Assembly: GCF_014905135.1 (NCBI RefSeq)
Contig: NZ_CP041406.1
Span: 496,001 to 560,000, forward strand
Source: Sulfurimonas paralvinellae
Lineage (GTDB): Bacteria; Campylobacterota; Campylobacteria; Campylobacterales; Sulfurimonadaceae
Reading direction: 5' to 3'
DNA length: 64,000 nt
A program made the position numbers and the translations under genes. This document shows positions 19,602 through 28,386 of this stretch, one piece after another; the first letter of the stretch is position 1; each line of letters starts with the position of its first letter. Under the pieces are notes generated by a model. That model worked only from the letters and a program-made list of their open reading frames with translations. It made no database searches and was not told where the DNA came from.

Positions 19602-20432
19602 GTGAGCAAACTACAAAAGATACTTGTCCGTGCTCGTCGTCAGGTCTTTTCCGAAATGGTGGGGAACAACCCTTCCATATTTCAAGGAGAGGGCTATGAT
19701 TTTATCGAGCTGCGTGAGTATATGCCGGGCGATGATATTCGTCATATAGACTGGAATATCACTGCGAAGCTGCAAAAACCTTATATCAAGATATTTCGTG
19801 AAGAGCGTGAGCTCAATGTCGTTGTCGCTTCCATGCTCAACGGGAGTGTTTACTTCGGTTCAAAACGCTTCAAGCAGGATGTGATTGCCGAGATAGTGGC
19901 AATGCTGAGCTTCTCAACGATAAAAAATGGTGACCTGCTGAGTTCTTATATCTTTACAGATAGAATGGAATCACACCTCAAACCGAGCAAAAAACTCTTC
20001 TCCGTGCATAAAAACGTTGAAGAGATCGTGAACTTTGAAGCCTTGAACCATAAAGCAGACTACAAAGTGCTCGCTGATACGCTCTTTACAAGACTTAAGC
20101 GTAAATCACTTGTCATTGTTGTCGGTGATTTTTTTGAAATTCCCGATTTTAAACTTCTGGCAAAAAAACATGAGGTTGTCGCCGTTGTCGTGCGGGATAT
20201 TTTAGAAGAAAAACCGCCGAAAATGGGTTTTGCTTCATTGATTGATCCGGAAAGCGGTAATGTACTTGAAGGTGACTTCAATGATGCTACTGTGGCTTCG
20301 TATGCGAAAAAAGTGACAGAGCATGACAGAGAACTCTATGCGACTTTTAGAAAGCATCATGTTCGTTTTACAAAAGTTTATACACATGAAAGTGCCGGTG
20401 TCGCTTTAAGAAGATTATTTGAAGGCAGATAA
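19602..20432 (+). CDS. DUF58 domain protein (Bat cluster)
   Basis: 276 residues, soluble. The DUF58 signature is GDDIRHIDWNITAKLQKPYIK split around residues 45-65, preceded by FIELREYMPGD. The C-terminal half has a vWA-like fold with KSLVIVVGDFFEIPDF. GTG start with AAGG 8 nt upstream, 10 nt after moxR. In Bat clusters DUF58 proteins sit between MoxR and the vWA membrane proteins; the molecular role is not settled. Its stop is one base before the next start. Confidence 0.88.
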   Translation: MSKLQKILVRARRQVFSEMVGNNPSIFQGEGYDFIELREYMPGDDIRHIDWNITAKLQKPYIKIFREERELNVVVASMLNGSVYFGSKRFKQDVIAEIVAMLSFSTIKNGDLLSSYIFTDRMESHLKPSKKLFSVHKNVEEIVNFEALNHKADYKVLADTLFTRLKRKSLVIVVGDFFEIPDFKLLAKKHEVVAVVVRDILEEKPPKMGFASLIDPESGNVLEGDFNDATVASYAKKVTEHDRELYATFRKHHVRFTKVYTHESAGVALRRLFEGR

Positions 20433-20433
20433 T

Positions 20434-20841
20434 ATGCAAAATATGCAGACAAATGAGATACCGTTACACGATATAAAACCGCTGCTTGAGATAGAAGATT
20501 ATTCATTCTGTTACTTTATAGGAATCGTTACGGTCGTTACGCTGATTGTGCTAGGCGGTTTATATCTTCTTTATAGACATTTTCGAACTAAAAATAGATT
20601 TAATCTGCGAAAAGAACATTGGAAAATTTTAAACAATATTGATTTGAATGAGACAAAGAAAGCAGCTTATGAACTCACGGAATATGGCGCTACCTTTGCA
20701 AATGACAGCGATAGACATGCGAAGACCTATCATGATATGCTAGAACATTTACAGAAGTATAAATACAAAAAGAATGTTGATGATTTCGACAGTGAAACAT
20801 TGAGAATTATAGAACTATATAGAGGTATGATAGATGTTTGA
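20434..20841 (+). CDS. Small membrane-anchored protein of the Bat cluster
   Basis: 135 residues from the ATG at 20434, which has AAGG 8 nt upstream inside the end of the DUF58 gene; an earlier in-frame TTG at 20419 is less likely. One transmembrane helix (about residues 25-47), then a charged cytosolic domain with KNRFNLRKEHWKIL and a helical remainder. It is probably the DUF4381-like partner that is usual between DUF58 and BatA, but similarity is low and I name it only by place. It overlaps BatA by 8 nt. Confidence 0.65.
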   Translation: MQNMQTNEIPLHDIKPLLEIEDYSFCYFIGIVTVVTLIVLGGLYLLYRHFRTKNRFNLRKEHWKILNNIDLNETKKAAYELTEYGATFANDSDRHAKTYHDMLEHLQKYKYKKNVDDFDSETLRIIELYRGMIDV

Positions 20842-21763
20842 CGGAATATATTTCGAATTTCCAAAGATTGCATTTGTAATCTTTTTTTTCATAGCCTGTG
20901 AAACACTCTGTAAGATGAAACTGCCGTCTATATACTTTCCTCACGCAAGCCAATTTATGAAGAGCAATATTGCTACATCTAAATTGCTCTTTTTTCTGAA
21001 ATGGCTGGGGATAGTGATGTTGATCTTGGCTTTGATGTCGCCTGTGAAAGACGAGCCGTATGAGCTTGCACCGAAAAAAGGACATGAAATAGCATTGATA
21101 CTGGATGCTTCGCAGTCTATGCAAGAGCGTGGATTTGACAGAATGAACCCTGCAGCAACACGTTTTGATGTTGTGAAGAGAATTGTAAGAGACTTTATAA
21201 AAAAACGTAAGAACGACAATATCGGTCTCGTTGTTTTTGGCGCCTACTCTTTCATCGCTTCACCGCTTACTTATGATGAGCATATTCTCTCACGCATAGT
21301 TTCGCAGTTGCAGATTGGCATGGCCGGAAAATATACGGCACTCTATGAAGCACTTGCACAGGGGGTTAATCTCCTTAAAATGAGTAAGGCTAAATCCAAA
21401 GTGGCTATTTTACTGACTGACGGTTATTCGACGCCGCAGGTAGATAAGATTCCTCTCGATGTTGCTATCGATCTGGCAAAAAAAGAGGGTGTTAAGGTCT
21501 ATCCTATCGGAATAGGCGGTCCTGACGGCTACAATCGTGCAGTACTTATGAAGATAGCCAAAGAGACAGGCGGCGTGGCTTTTGGAGCTTCAAGTGCAGA
21601 TGAACTAAAAGCGGTGTATGACAAGATAGATGCGCTTGAAAAGTCAGATATCAAGAATGAAACATTTACCTATCTGAAGTACTACTATTTCTATCCGCTC
21701 TTTATAGGGTTGATATCACTAATGCTCTATATCTATCTTCGAAATAAGAGAGGGAGTGCATAA
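20834..21763 (+). CDS. BatA-like von Willebrand factor A membrane protein
   Basis: 309 residues. An N-terminal membrane pair (about 10-25 and 55-75), a vWA domain (about 85-265) with the MIDAS motif DASQSM in ALILDASQSM, TALYEALAQG and ILLTDGYST, and a C-terminal transmembrane helix (YPLFIGLISLMLYIYL) with a short basic tail. The vWA domain should face the periplasm side between the anchors. GAGG precedes the ATG by 8 nt. The partner BatB/C gene starts 2 nt after its stop. Confidence 0.88.
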   Translation: MFDGIYFEFPKIAFVIFFFIACETLCKMKLPSIYFPHASQFMKSNIATSKLLFFLKWLGIVMLILALMSPVKDEPYELAPKKGHEIALILDASQSMQERGFDRMNPAATRFDVVKRIVRDFIKKRKNDNIGLVVFGAYSFIASPLTYDEHILSRIVSQLQIGMAGKYTALYEALAQGVNLLKMSKAKSKVAILLTDGYSTPQVDKIPLDVAIDLAKKEGVKVYPIGIGGPDGYNRAVLMKIAKETGGVAFGASSADELKAVYDKIDALEKSDIKNETFTYLKYYYFYPLFIGLISLMLYIYLRNKRGSA

Positions 21764-21764
21764 A

Positions 21765-23750
21765 ATGAGTTTTTTACATCCTGAATTCTTATACTATATG
21801 CTTCCGCCGCTTTTCATACTCTTTGGACTGCTGCTCACGCAGAAAGAGGCGCAGGCAAACTTTTTTTCTCAGGAAGTTATTGACAGGCTGCGTGTCAGTG
21901 CAAATACTTTGACGCTCAAGGCTAGAAACGCACTGTTTTTTCTCATTGGTGTTTTACTGGTTATCGCACTTGCAGGTCCGGTCATCAAAGAGGGCAAGAT
22001 CGAGATCAAGGCAAAAAGTGCTGACATTATGATAGCGTTGGATATCTCTGATTCGATGCTTGCGACGGATGTCTATCCGAATCGTTTGAAGCTGGCAAAA
22101 CAAAAAGCGCTGGAGTTTTTGCGACTGGCACCAAACGAACGCATAGGTGTCATAGCTTTTGCAAAGAACTCCTATCTTGTCTCTCCTCTTAGTTTTGACC
22201 ATGATGCCGTAGCATTTTTGCTTAAAAATTTGGATACGACATCCATAACAGAGCAGGGAACAGATCTGATGTCCATGCTTGAGGTGGTTGACAGAAGTAT
22301 TAAAGATGAGACGCGAAGATATATACTGCTGCTGAGTGACGGTGGTGATGATAAAGACTTCTCACGTGAGATAGCTTATGCGAAAAAGCATAACATAACT
22401 GTGTTTGTACTAGCAATAGGAACGAAAAAAGGAGCACCGATCAAGCTGCCTAACGGAGAGTTTATTAAACAAAACGGTTCTATTATTTTGACAAAATTAA
22501 ATGAGAATATTGCTGACCTTGCAACAAAAACAGGCGGTGTTTATATAGAAGGTGTGAATGCCAACAGTGATGTCAAAGCGATGCTGCGTGAGATAGAGAC
22601 AAAAGCGAAGAAAAAAGAGAGAAAATCTGAAGAGATTGAAAAATACATACCTCTTTTTTACTATCCTGTAGGGTTGGCACTTCTGTTGTTGCTGATTGCT
22701 ACATCTTCAATGAGTAAGCGTAAAACGGTACAGGTGCCTTCCATGTTCCTTTTGGCTTTGGTGCTTTTCAATGCACCTAATGTCAAAGCGGGTATCTTGG
22801 ATTTTAAAGAGTTAAACAGTGCCAAAAAAGCGTATGAGCAGCAAAACTATCAGCAGTCGGCGAAATATTTTGACGAATATGCGAAGAAAACCCATAAGGA
22901 CGCTGCTTATTACAATGCAGGAAACGCTTTTTACAAGCAAAAACAATATAAAAAAGCACTGCAAAATTATGAAAAAGCGACGTTTAGTAATAAAATAGAG
23001 CGTGCCAAAAACTTTGCAAATATGGGGAATGCTCACGCAAGACTCGGCAGTGAAAAAGAGCTAAAAGCAGCGATACAATCTTATGAAGAGTCTTTGAAAC
23101 TTCATGAAGACAAAGCGGTGCGTGAGAATCTCGAAGCTGTAAAAAAAGCGCTGCAGAAAAAACAACAAAAGAAACAGCAGCAAAATAGAGATCAAAAGAA
23201 TAAAGATCAAAAAAATAAGCAGCAAAATAAAAAGAATGAGAAGAATAAAAATCAGCAAAACAAAAATGAGAACAACAAACAAAACAGTAAGGACAATAAA
23301 CAAAATCAGCAAAACAAACAGAGTGAGCAAAATAAAAAGAATGAACACAAAGAGAAGCAAAATTCTCAGCAAAACAAGCAGCAGCAAAAAGAGAATGAGA
23401 AACAAAAAGAGAAACAAGAGAGAAAATCAAAACAGCAAAGTTCTGATGAAAAGCTGAATCAACAAAAGAATCAAGAAGAGCAGAAAAAACAGAACAAAGA
23501 AGAAAAAGAAAAAGCGAAGAAAGAAAAACAAAAACTTCAGGAGCTTAAAAGTCAAAAAGAAGATAAAAATAAAAAAGACAAAGAACAAGCTCACGCAGCA
23601 CAAATGCAGCAAAAAATGATGAAAGATAAAATGAGCGATGCCGAAGAGAAAAAATGGCTCAAGGCATTGAATCAGCAGCAAAACTCCTATCTTTATATGC
23701 TCAACAAAGAAAAACCTATAAAGGATAATGAAAATGAAAAACCTTGGTAA
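21765..23750 (+). CDS. BatB/BatC fusion: vWA domain plus TPR and Lys/Gln/Asn-rich tail
   Basis: 661 residues from the ATG at 21765 (GGAG 8 nt upstream); a GTG 9 nt earlier is less likely. Two membrane helices and a vWA domain (about 60-290; MIDAS DISDSM, LLLSDGGDD), a third helix (about 300-320), then three TPR-like repeats (about 350-450; YYNAGNAFYKQKQYKKALQ). Residues about 458-625 are a low-complexity Lys, Gln, Asn and Glu tail with no aromatic residues, likely disordered and periplasmic. BatB and BatC are separate genes in Bacteroides. BatD begins within its last 20 nt. Confidence 0.88.
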   Translation: MSFLHPEFLYYMLPPLFILFGLLLTQKEAQANFFSQEVIDRLRVSANTLTLKARNALFFLIGVLLVIALAGPVIKEGKIEIKAKSADIMIALDISDSMLATDVYPNRLKLAKQKALEFLRLAPNERIGVIAFAKNSYLVSPLSFDHDAVAFLLKNLDTTSITEQGTDLMSMLEVVDRSIKDETRRYILLLSDGGDDKDFSREIAYAKKHNITVFVLAIGTKKGAPIKLPNGEFIKQNGSIILTKLNENIADLATKTGGVYIEGVNANSDVKAMLREIETKAKKKERKSEEIEKYIPLFYYPVGLALLLLLIATSSMSKRKTVQVPSMFLLALVLFNAPNVKAGILDFKELNSAKKAYEQQNYQQSAKYFDEYAKKTHKDAAYYNAGNAFYKQKQYKKALQNYEKATFSNKIERAKNFANMGNAHARLGSEKELKAAIQSYEESLKLHEDKAVRENLEAVKKALQKKQQKKQQQNRDQKNKDQKNKQQNKKNEKNKNQQNKNENNKQNSKDNKQNQQNKQSEQNKKNEHKEKQNSQQNKQQQKENEKQKEKQERKSKQQSSDEKLNQQKNQEEQKKQNKEEKEKAKKEKQKLQELKSQKEDKNKKDKEQAHAAQMQQKMMKDKMSDAEEKKWLKALNQQQNSYLYMLNKEKPIKDNENEKPW

Positions 23751-25179
23751 AAAAATATTTATAACATTTATACTTTTTACTACAGCTGTTTATGCTTCTG
23801 TAACAGCACGTGTTGAACCGCCTGTTGTGCACAGCGGTGAAACAGCTACATATATACTGACTATCAGCGGTGAAAAAGTACATAAACCGGTACTCAATGA
23901 TATCTGTGGCAATCAAATACTTGGAACAAGCTCACAGACAAGCATCGAGATGGTCAATATGGACTACAAGAAAAGCTATGTACTCTCATATGAGTTCGCT
24001 CCACAAAAAAGCTGTACTATTGAGCCTGTAAATGTTGAGGTCGATGGCAAAACAGAAAAATCCAACGCAGTCAAAGTAGTTGTAAAACCTGCTTCACAGG
24101 ATAAAGATGCGCCCTTTGTTCTCTCTTTAAAACCCTCTAAAGAAGAGCTGTATGTAGGAGAGCCGTTTGTGCTCAATCTTGAACTCAAACAAAGTAAAAA
24201 TGCTGCTGTTGTTGATTCGAAATTCATAGAACCGGATTTCAAAGGTTTCTGGATAAAGGCAAAATCACAGGCAACAAGACAAGAGACACCGGAGTATATC
24301 ATCACCCGTGCATCTTATAAACTCGCTCCCCAACGAGAAGGCAATTTAACAATAAAGCCTGCACAACTTCGAATCGCTACACGCATAAATCGTCGTGATA
24401 TGTGGGGATCATTTATGCCTCAGGTAAAGTGGAGAAATTATTACTCTAATGAAGTGAAAATTCATGCCAAACCTCTGCCAAACGGTGCCAAAATCGTCGG
24501 TGATTTTACTATTAGTGTCAAAGCGGACAAAACAGAGATAACATCTAATGAGGCTGTTAATGTTACGGTAACAGTAAAAGGAGAAGGCAATCTTGAAGAT
24601 ATAGGCACGTTCAAGCCTTACATTGACGGCGTGAATGTCTTTGATGAAAAGATTGAAATTCACGGAGATGCTTTGACGCAAAAACTGGCTTTTGTCTCAG
24701 ATAAAGATTTTACAATACCACCTTTTAAACTCGCTTTTTATGATCTCAAAACAAAACAGGTACGACAGATAAAAACAGAACCGATCCATATAAAAGTAAA
24801 AGGCTCTGCTAATGCGAGCAGTTCATTAAATATTAAAAAAGAAGAGCCGAAAATTACGATAAAAAAAGCTAAAGAAACTTCAGTACCGGCAACTCAAAAT
24901 AGTGTAAATTATATATGGCTGGCTGTCGTTTTTATCTCTGGCCTTGTCATTGGTATTGCTCTTATGTTTTTCAAACCTTTTAAAATAGCAAGAAAAGAAA
25001 AAAGCTTCAATATAAAAGATGAAAAACTATTGCTTCTAAAACTATTGCCATATAAAGATGAAGATGAAGAAGTGAAAAAAATAGTAGATATTTTAGAAGG
25101 TAATTTATATGGCGGGAAAAAAGAAAAGATAGATAAAAAGCTCTTAAAAGAGATAATTAAGAAGTACGATATAGCCTAA
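23734..25179 (+). CDS. BatD-like protein
   Basis: 481 residues. I chose the ATG at 23734, which lies 8 nt after AAGGA; the ATG at 23728 is only 2 nt from it. Signal peptide (KKIFITFILFTTAVYAS), then immunoglobulin-like beta domains (ARVEPPVVHSGETATYILTISG and repeats), typical of the BatD/oxygen-tolerance family, a transmembrane helix near residue 395-418 (YIWLAVVFISGLVIGIALMF), and a charged cytosolic C-terminus. Probably scaffolds BatA and BatB/C at the periplasmic face. Its stop overlaps that of the convergent tyrA by 4 nt. Confidence 0.85.
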   Translation: MKNLGKKIFITFILFTTAVYASVTARVEPPVVHSGETATYILTISGEKVHKPVLNDICGNQILGTSSQTSIEMVNMDYKKSYVLSYEFAPQKSCTIEPVNVEVDGKTEKSNAVKVVVKPASQDKDAPFVLSLKPSKEELYVGEPFVLNLELKQSKNAAVVDSKFIEPDFKGFWIKAKSQATRQETPEYIITRASYKLAPQREGNLTIKPAQLRIATRINRRDMWGSFMPQVKWRNYYSNEVKIHAKPLPNGAKIVGDFTISVKADKTEITSNEAVNVTVTVKGEGNLEDIGTFKPYIDGVNVFDEKIEIHGDALTQKLAFVSDKDFTIPPFKLAFYDLKTKQVRQIKTEPIHIKVKGSANASSSLNIKKEEPKITIKKAKETSVPATQNSVNYIWLAVVFISGLVIGIALMFFKPFKIARKEKSFNIKDEKLLLLKLLPYKDEDEEVKKIVDILEGNLYGGKKEKIDKKLLKEIIKKYDIA

Positions 25180-25192
25180 TCTAGGATATCGT
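25166..25192. terminator. Hairpin spanning two convergent stop codons
   Basis: Arms ACGATAT (25166-25172) and ATATCGT (25186-25192) plus an inner CCTA/TAGG extension and a 3-nt loop, with a 2-nt bulge. It covers the stop codons of both batD (plus) and tyrA (minus). There is no strong T-tract, so termination strength is uncertain, but the symmetry suits a bidirectional element. Confidence 0.45.
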
Positions 25193-26006
25193 GCAACTTA
25201 TTGGCGTCTGCCATCTCCTTATGTACTTTCTCCCACTCATCATTTTTGATGCACTCTTTCATAAAATCGAGCTCTTTTTCAAAAAGATCAATTGCTTCGA
25301 GCAGGTTCTCTTTGTTTTGTCTGAAAATATCTTCCCACATGTAAGGAGATGATTTAGCAAGGCGGCTCATAGAACGGAATCCACCGGCAGCAAGCGCTAA
25401 AATATTGTTCTTTTGCTCTTGTCGCATGACGGTATTTGCAAGTGAATAGGAGATTGCGTGAGGCATATGTGAGATAAATGCCGCATGTCTGTCATGCTCA
25501 TTTGATTTCATGAAGTATTTTTTCATCTTCAGTGCTTTGAAGATTTTACGCGCGACTTCTCTTTGGTGCTCACCGCTCTCTTCAAGATCACATAGTACAA
25601 CGACTTTATCTTCATAAAGGCCTTCCAATGCTGCGTGAGGACCAAAATTCTCTGTTCCAGTCATTGGATGTGCGGCTACGAAGTTCTTACGTATCTCTTT
25701 TGGTACGGCGGCAACTATTTTTGCTTTTGTACTGCCAAGATCTATGACGGTTGTGTTTTTGTTGATATCTTTGAGATCTTGAAGTGCGGCAATGACACCA
25801 TTGACAGGAATGGCTAAAAAGATGACATCATAATTTTTGACTTCATCAAAGGAGACGATCTTTTCTACAAGATGTAAAGCAAGTGCATCTTTTTGATGCT
25901 GTTCATTATGGTCATGACCGACAATCTCATCGATAAAGTCAAGTTTCTTGAGACTCAGTGCCAAAGAACCACCCATAAGCCCTAATCCTATAATTGCTAC
26001 ATTCAC
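25176..26006 (-). CDS. tyrA: Prephenate dehydrogenase
   Basis: Oxidative decarboxylation of prephenate to 4-hydroxyphenylpyruvate with NAD, toward tyrosine. I place the start at a GTG (26006) with AAAGGG upstream; the reading frame stays open further back but that part is only the antisense of bamA. The Rossmann motif GLGLMGGS is at residues 7-14, HPMTGTE and FISHMPHAI are family motifs in the middle and C-terminal helical domains, with MPHA marking the active-site end. 276 residues, the length of monofunctional bacterial TyrA. It contains two CTCACGCA octamers in sense orientation. Divergent from bamA. Confidence 0.94.
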   Translation of the reverse strand: MNVAIIGLGLMGGSLALSLKKLDFIDEIVGHDHNEQHQKDALALHLVEKIVSFDEVKNYDVIFLAIPVNGVIAALQDLKDINKNTTVIDLGSTKAKIVAAVPKEIRKNFVAAHPMTGTENFGPHAALEGLYEDKVVVLCDLEESGEHQREVARKIFKALKMKKYFMKSNEHDRHAAFISHMPHAISYSLANTVMRQEQKNNILALAAGGFRSMSRLAKSSPYMWEDIFRQNKENLLEAIDLFEKELDFMKECIKNDEWEKVHKEMADANKLHDILD

Positions 26007-26103
26007 GACATCCCTTTTATTATTTTTCAAAATTATACTGAATTTACTTAACATTAACCTCATAATGGGTAAAATCTTTTCTAATTTTACGTATGGATTA
26101 TGA

Positions 26104-28386
26104 ATGAAAATATTTTTATCGCTCTTTTTTGTCTTTTTAACAAGCAGCTTATATGCAGAAGTTGTGAAATCAATAGAATTTGACGGGATGATGCACTTGT
26201 CAAAACCGGTTGCTTTACGCATGCTCTCCTTTGAAAAAGGTGATGATATTGGTGTGGAAGATGTCGATAAAGCGATTAAAAAATATTTTGAGCAGGGATA
26301 TTTCAATGATGTCTGGGCGGAATTTTCAGATGGAAAACTTACTTTCTATTTTAAAGAAAAAGCGATCATCTCTCAAGTTGAACTCAAAGGCTGGAAAGAG
26401 AATGATGACGATGTGAAAGACTCGGTCATTCAAATTAAAAAGGGTACGCTCTATGATGAAAAGAAAATCGAAGCTGCTAAAAAACGAATTATCGAAGCGA
26501 TATCACAAGAGGGAAAAATAGACTCTGTTGTCGAAGTGAAAACGACATATCTTGAAAACGGCAGTATTAAAGTGACTTTTATTGTCAACGAGGGTGAAGA
26601 GATTACGATTGAAAAGATCGACTACAGCGGTGTTTATGGATTGGATCCGGATGATTTTGATGATGTCATAGCAAATAAAGAACATCAGTTTATGGGATGG
26701 TTCTGGGGAAGAAACAACGGAAAAATGTCGCTTCGTGATTTAGAGTATGATAATTTGAGAATTCGTGATATGTATATGCAACATGGTTATCTCGATGCAA
26801 AAGTAGATGAACCTTTTGTCCGTGTCAATTTTGACAGTTATCTCGCAGACATGAGCTATCAGATTACAGAAGGAGAACAATATACGATCTCTAAAGTAAC
26901 GATTTATCAAGTTAAGCATGTGATAGACGATGCAAAGATAAGAGAACTCATCTCTTTGCAAAAAGGAGATATCTTTAATGTTAAGAAGTTCCGTGAGGAC
27001 TCTGAAAAGATAAAAACACTCATAGCAGATAAAAGCTATGCTTTTGTGCAGGTTGTACCGGATCTAAAGAAAGACAAAGAAAAGAGAACTGTCGAAGTCG
27101 TTTTTCGCGTTATGCCTGGAGATAGAGTAAAAATAAGAAATGTACTTATTTCCGGAAATACAAGAACGCTTGACAGAATCATCCGTCGTGAACTCTATCT
27201 AGGTCCTGGAGATATGTACTCCTTAACCGACTTGAAAGATTCACGTAACTCACTTGGGCGTCTTGGATTTTTTGATAGCAATACGATTGAAGAGAAGCGT
27301 ATTGACAACCATACGATGGATCTTGTTGTAAAAGTGAAAGAGGCACCGACCGGTAATGTTCAGCTTGGTGGCGGCTATGGTTCCTATGGCGGGTTGCTAT
27401 TGAGCATAGGTGTAAATGATAGAAATATTTGGGGTTCAGGTATCAATGTCGGTGTCAAAGCTGAAAAGTCACAGACATCACAAAGCTACTCATTCAATAT
27501 TTCAAACCCGAGACTTAACGACAGTGACTTCAGCGGAAACTTTTCTGTTTACCACTCTGTCTATGACTATAATGATTATACGACATTGACAGACGGTGTC
27601 TCTATTGGTACTGGACATAGATTTTCTCGACATATAAGTGGTTATCTTGGCTATGGATACTCTAAAAATGATTATGAATTCGGTTCAGATTTTAACGCGT
27701 CACAGTACGGAACGGGAACATATTACTTTGAAGCGTATGATAAAAGTTCAGTTACGGTAAGTATAAACTGGGACTCTACAGATGATTATTATCTGCCGCG
27801 TGAAGGGTTTACCCTTTCTCAAAGTTTTGAAAAATCAGGACTCGGCGGTGATGCGGATTTCTTAAAATCGAGAACGACATTCAACAAGTATTACGGACTG
27901 GATGATTACCTGGGATTTGATGCTATATTTCGCTATAAAGCGCGCTATTATGCCATTATAGACAATGGCTATATTCCATTGGCAGAAAAGTTTTATATGG
28001 GTGGTATAGGAAGTGTCAGAGGATATGAGTCTTACTCTATCTCACCAATGATTGCAGATTCTTCAGGAACAGATACCTATAAAGGAACGACTATTCGAAG
28101 GATAGGGGGAACACAGACATTTTCTAATAATGTTGAAATGAGTTTTCCTCTGATCCCAAAAGCGAAGATGCGTTTGGTTACCTATTTGGACTGGGGAATT
28201 ATTTCAGATAATATCAGTGCAAATGTTTTAGATGGTACCAACAATCAATCCCGTGCCGGTTATGGAGCAGGACTGGAGTGGTTTTCTCCTGTAGGACCGA
28301 TTCAATTGATGTTCTCCAAAGCAATCAACCCACAAGAGGGCGATAAGACTTCTAACTTTGAATTTACAATGGGCCAGAGGTTCTAG
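26104..28386 (+). CDS. bamA: Outer-membrane protein assembly factor BamA
   Basis: Central Omp85 protein of the Bam machine that inserts beta-barrel proteins into the outer membrane. 760 residues: signal peptide (MKIFLSLFFVFLTSSLYA), five POTRA domains (about 20-420), then a 16-stranded barrel. The lid-loop motif VRGYES occurs near residue 640 (GSVRGYES), the usual VRGF/Y element. The last residue is Phe (TMGQRF), the beta-signal. Usually followed by skp/hlpA and lpx genes; here it is single, and it runs convergent with gppA, overlapping its 3' end by 4 nt. Confidence 0.97.
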   Translation: MKIFLSLFFVFLTSSLYAEVVKSIEFDGMMHLSKPVALRMLSFEKGDDIGVEDVDKAIKKYFEQGYFNDVWAEFSDGKLTFYFKEKAIISQVELKGWKENDDDVKDSVIQIKKGTLYDEKKIEAAKKRIIEAISQEGKIDSVVEVKTTYLENGSIKVTFIVNEGEEITIEKIDYSGVYGLDPDDFDDVIANKEHQFMGWFWGRNNGKMSLRDLEYDNLRIRDMYMQHGYLDAKVDEPFVRVNFDSYLADMSYQITEGEQYTISKVTIYQVKHVIDDAKIRELISLQKGDIFNVKKFREDSEKIKTLIADKSYAFVQVVPDLKKDKEKRTVEVVFRVMPGDRVKIRNVLISGNTRTLDRIIRRELYLGPGDMYSLTDLKDSRNSLGRLGFFDSNTIEEKRIDNHTMDLVVKVKEAPTGNVQLGGGYGSYGGLLLSIGVNDRNIWGSGINVGVKAEKSQTSQSYSFNISNPRLNDSDFSGNFSVYHSVYDYNDYTTLTDGVSIGTGHRFSRHISGYLGYGYSKNDYEFGSDFNASQYGTGTYYFEAYDKSSVTVSINWDSTDDYYLPREGFTLSQSFEKSGLGGDADFLKSRTTFNKYYGLDDYLGFDAIFRYKARYYAIIDNGYIPLAEKFYMGGIGSVRGYESYSISPMIADSSGTDTYKGTTIRRIGGTQTFSNNVEMSFPLIPKAKMRLVTYLDWGIISDNISANVLDGTNNQSRAGYGAGLEWFSPVGPIQLMFSKAINPQEGDKTSNFEFTMGQRF

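Noticed and set aside
23200-23460. Leu/Phe-rich open frames on the minus strand opposite the BatB/C tail
   Set aside because: They are the reverse complement of Lys/Gln/Asn codons and look hydrophobic only for that reason.
26007-26306. Extended N-terminus for TyrA reaching to 26306
   Set aside because: The extra residues are antisense to the bamA signal peptide and first POTRA, and a GTG with a good ribosome site sits right before the Rossmann motif.
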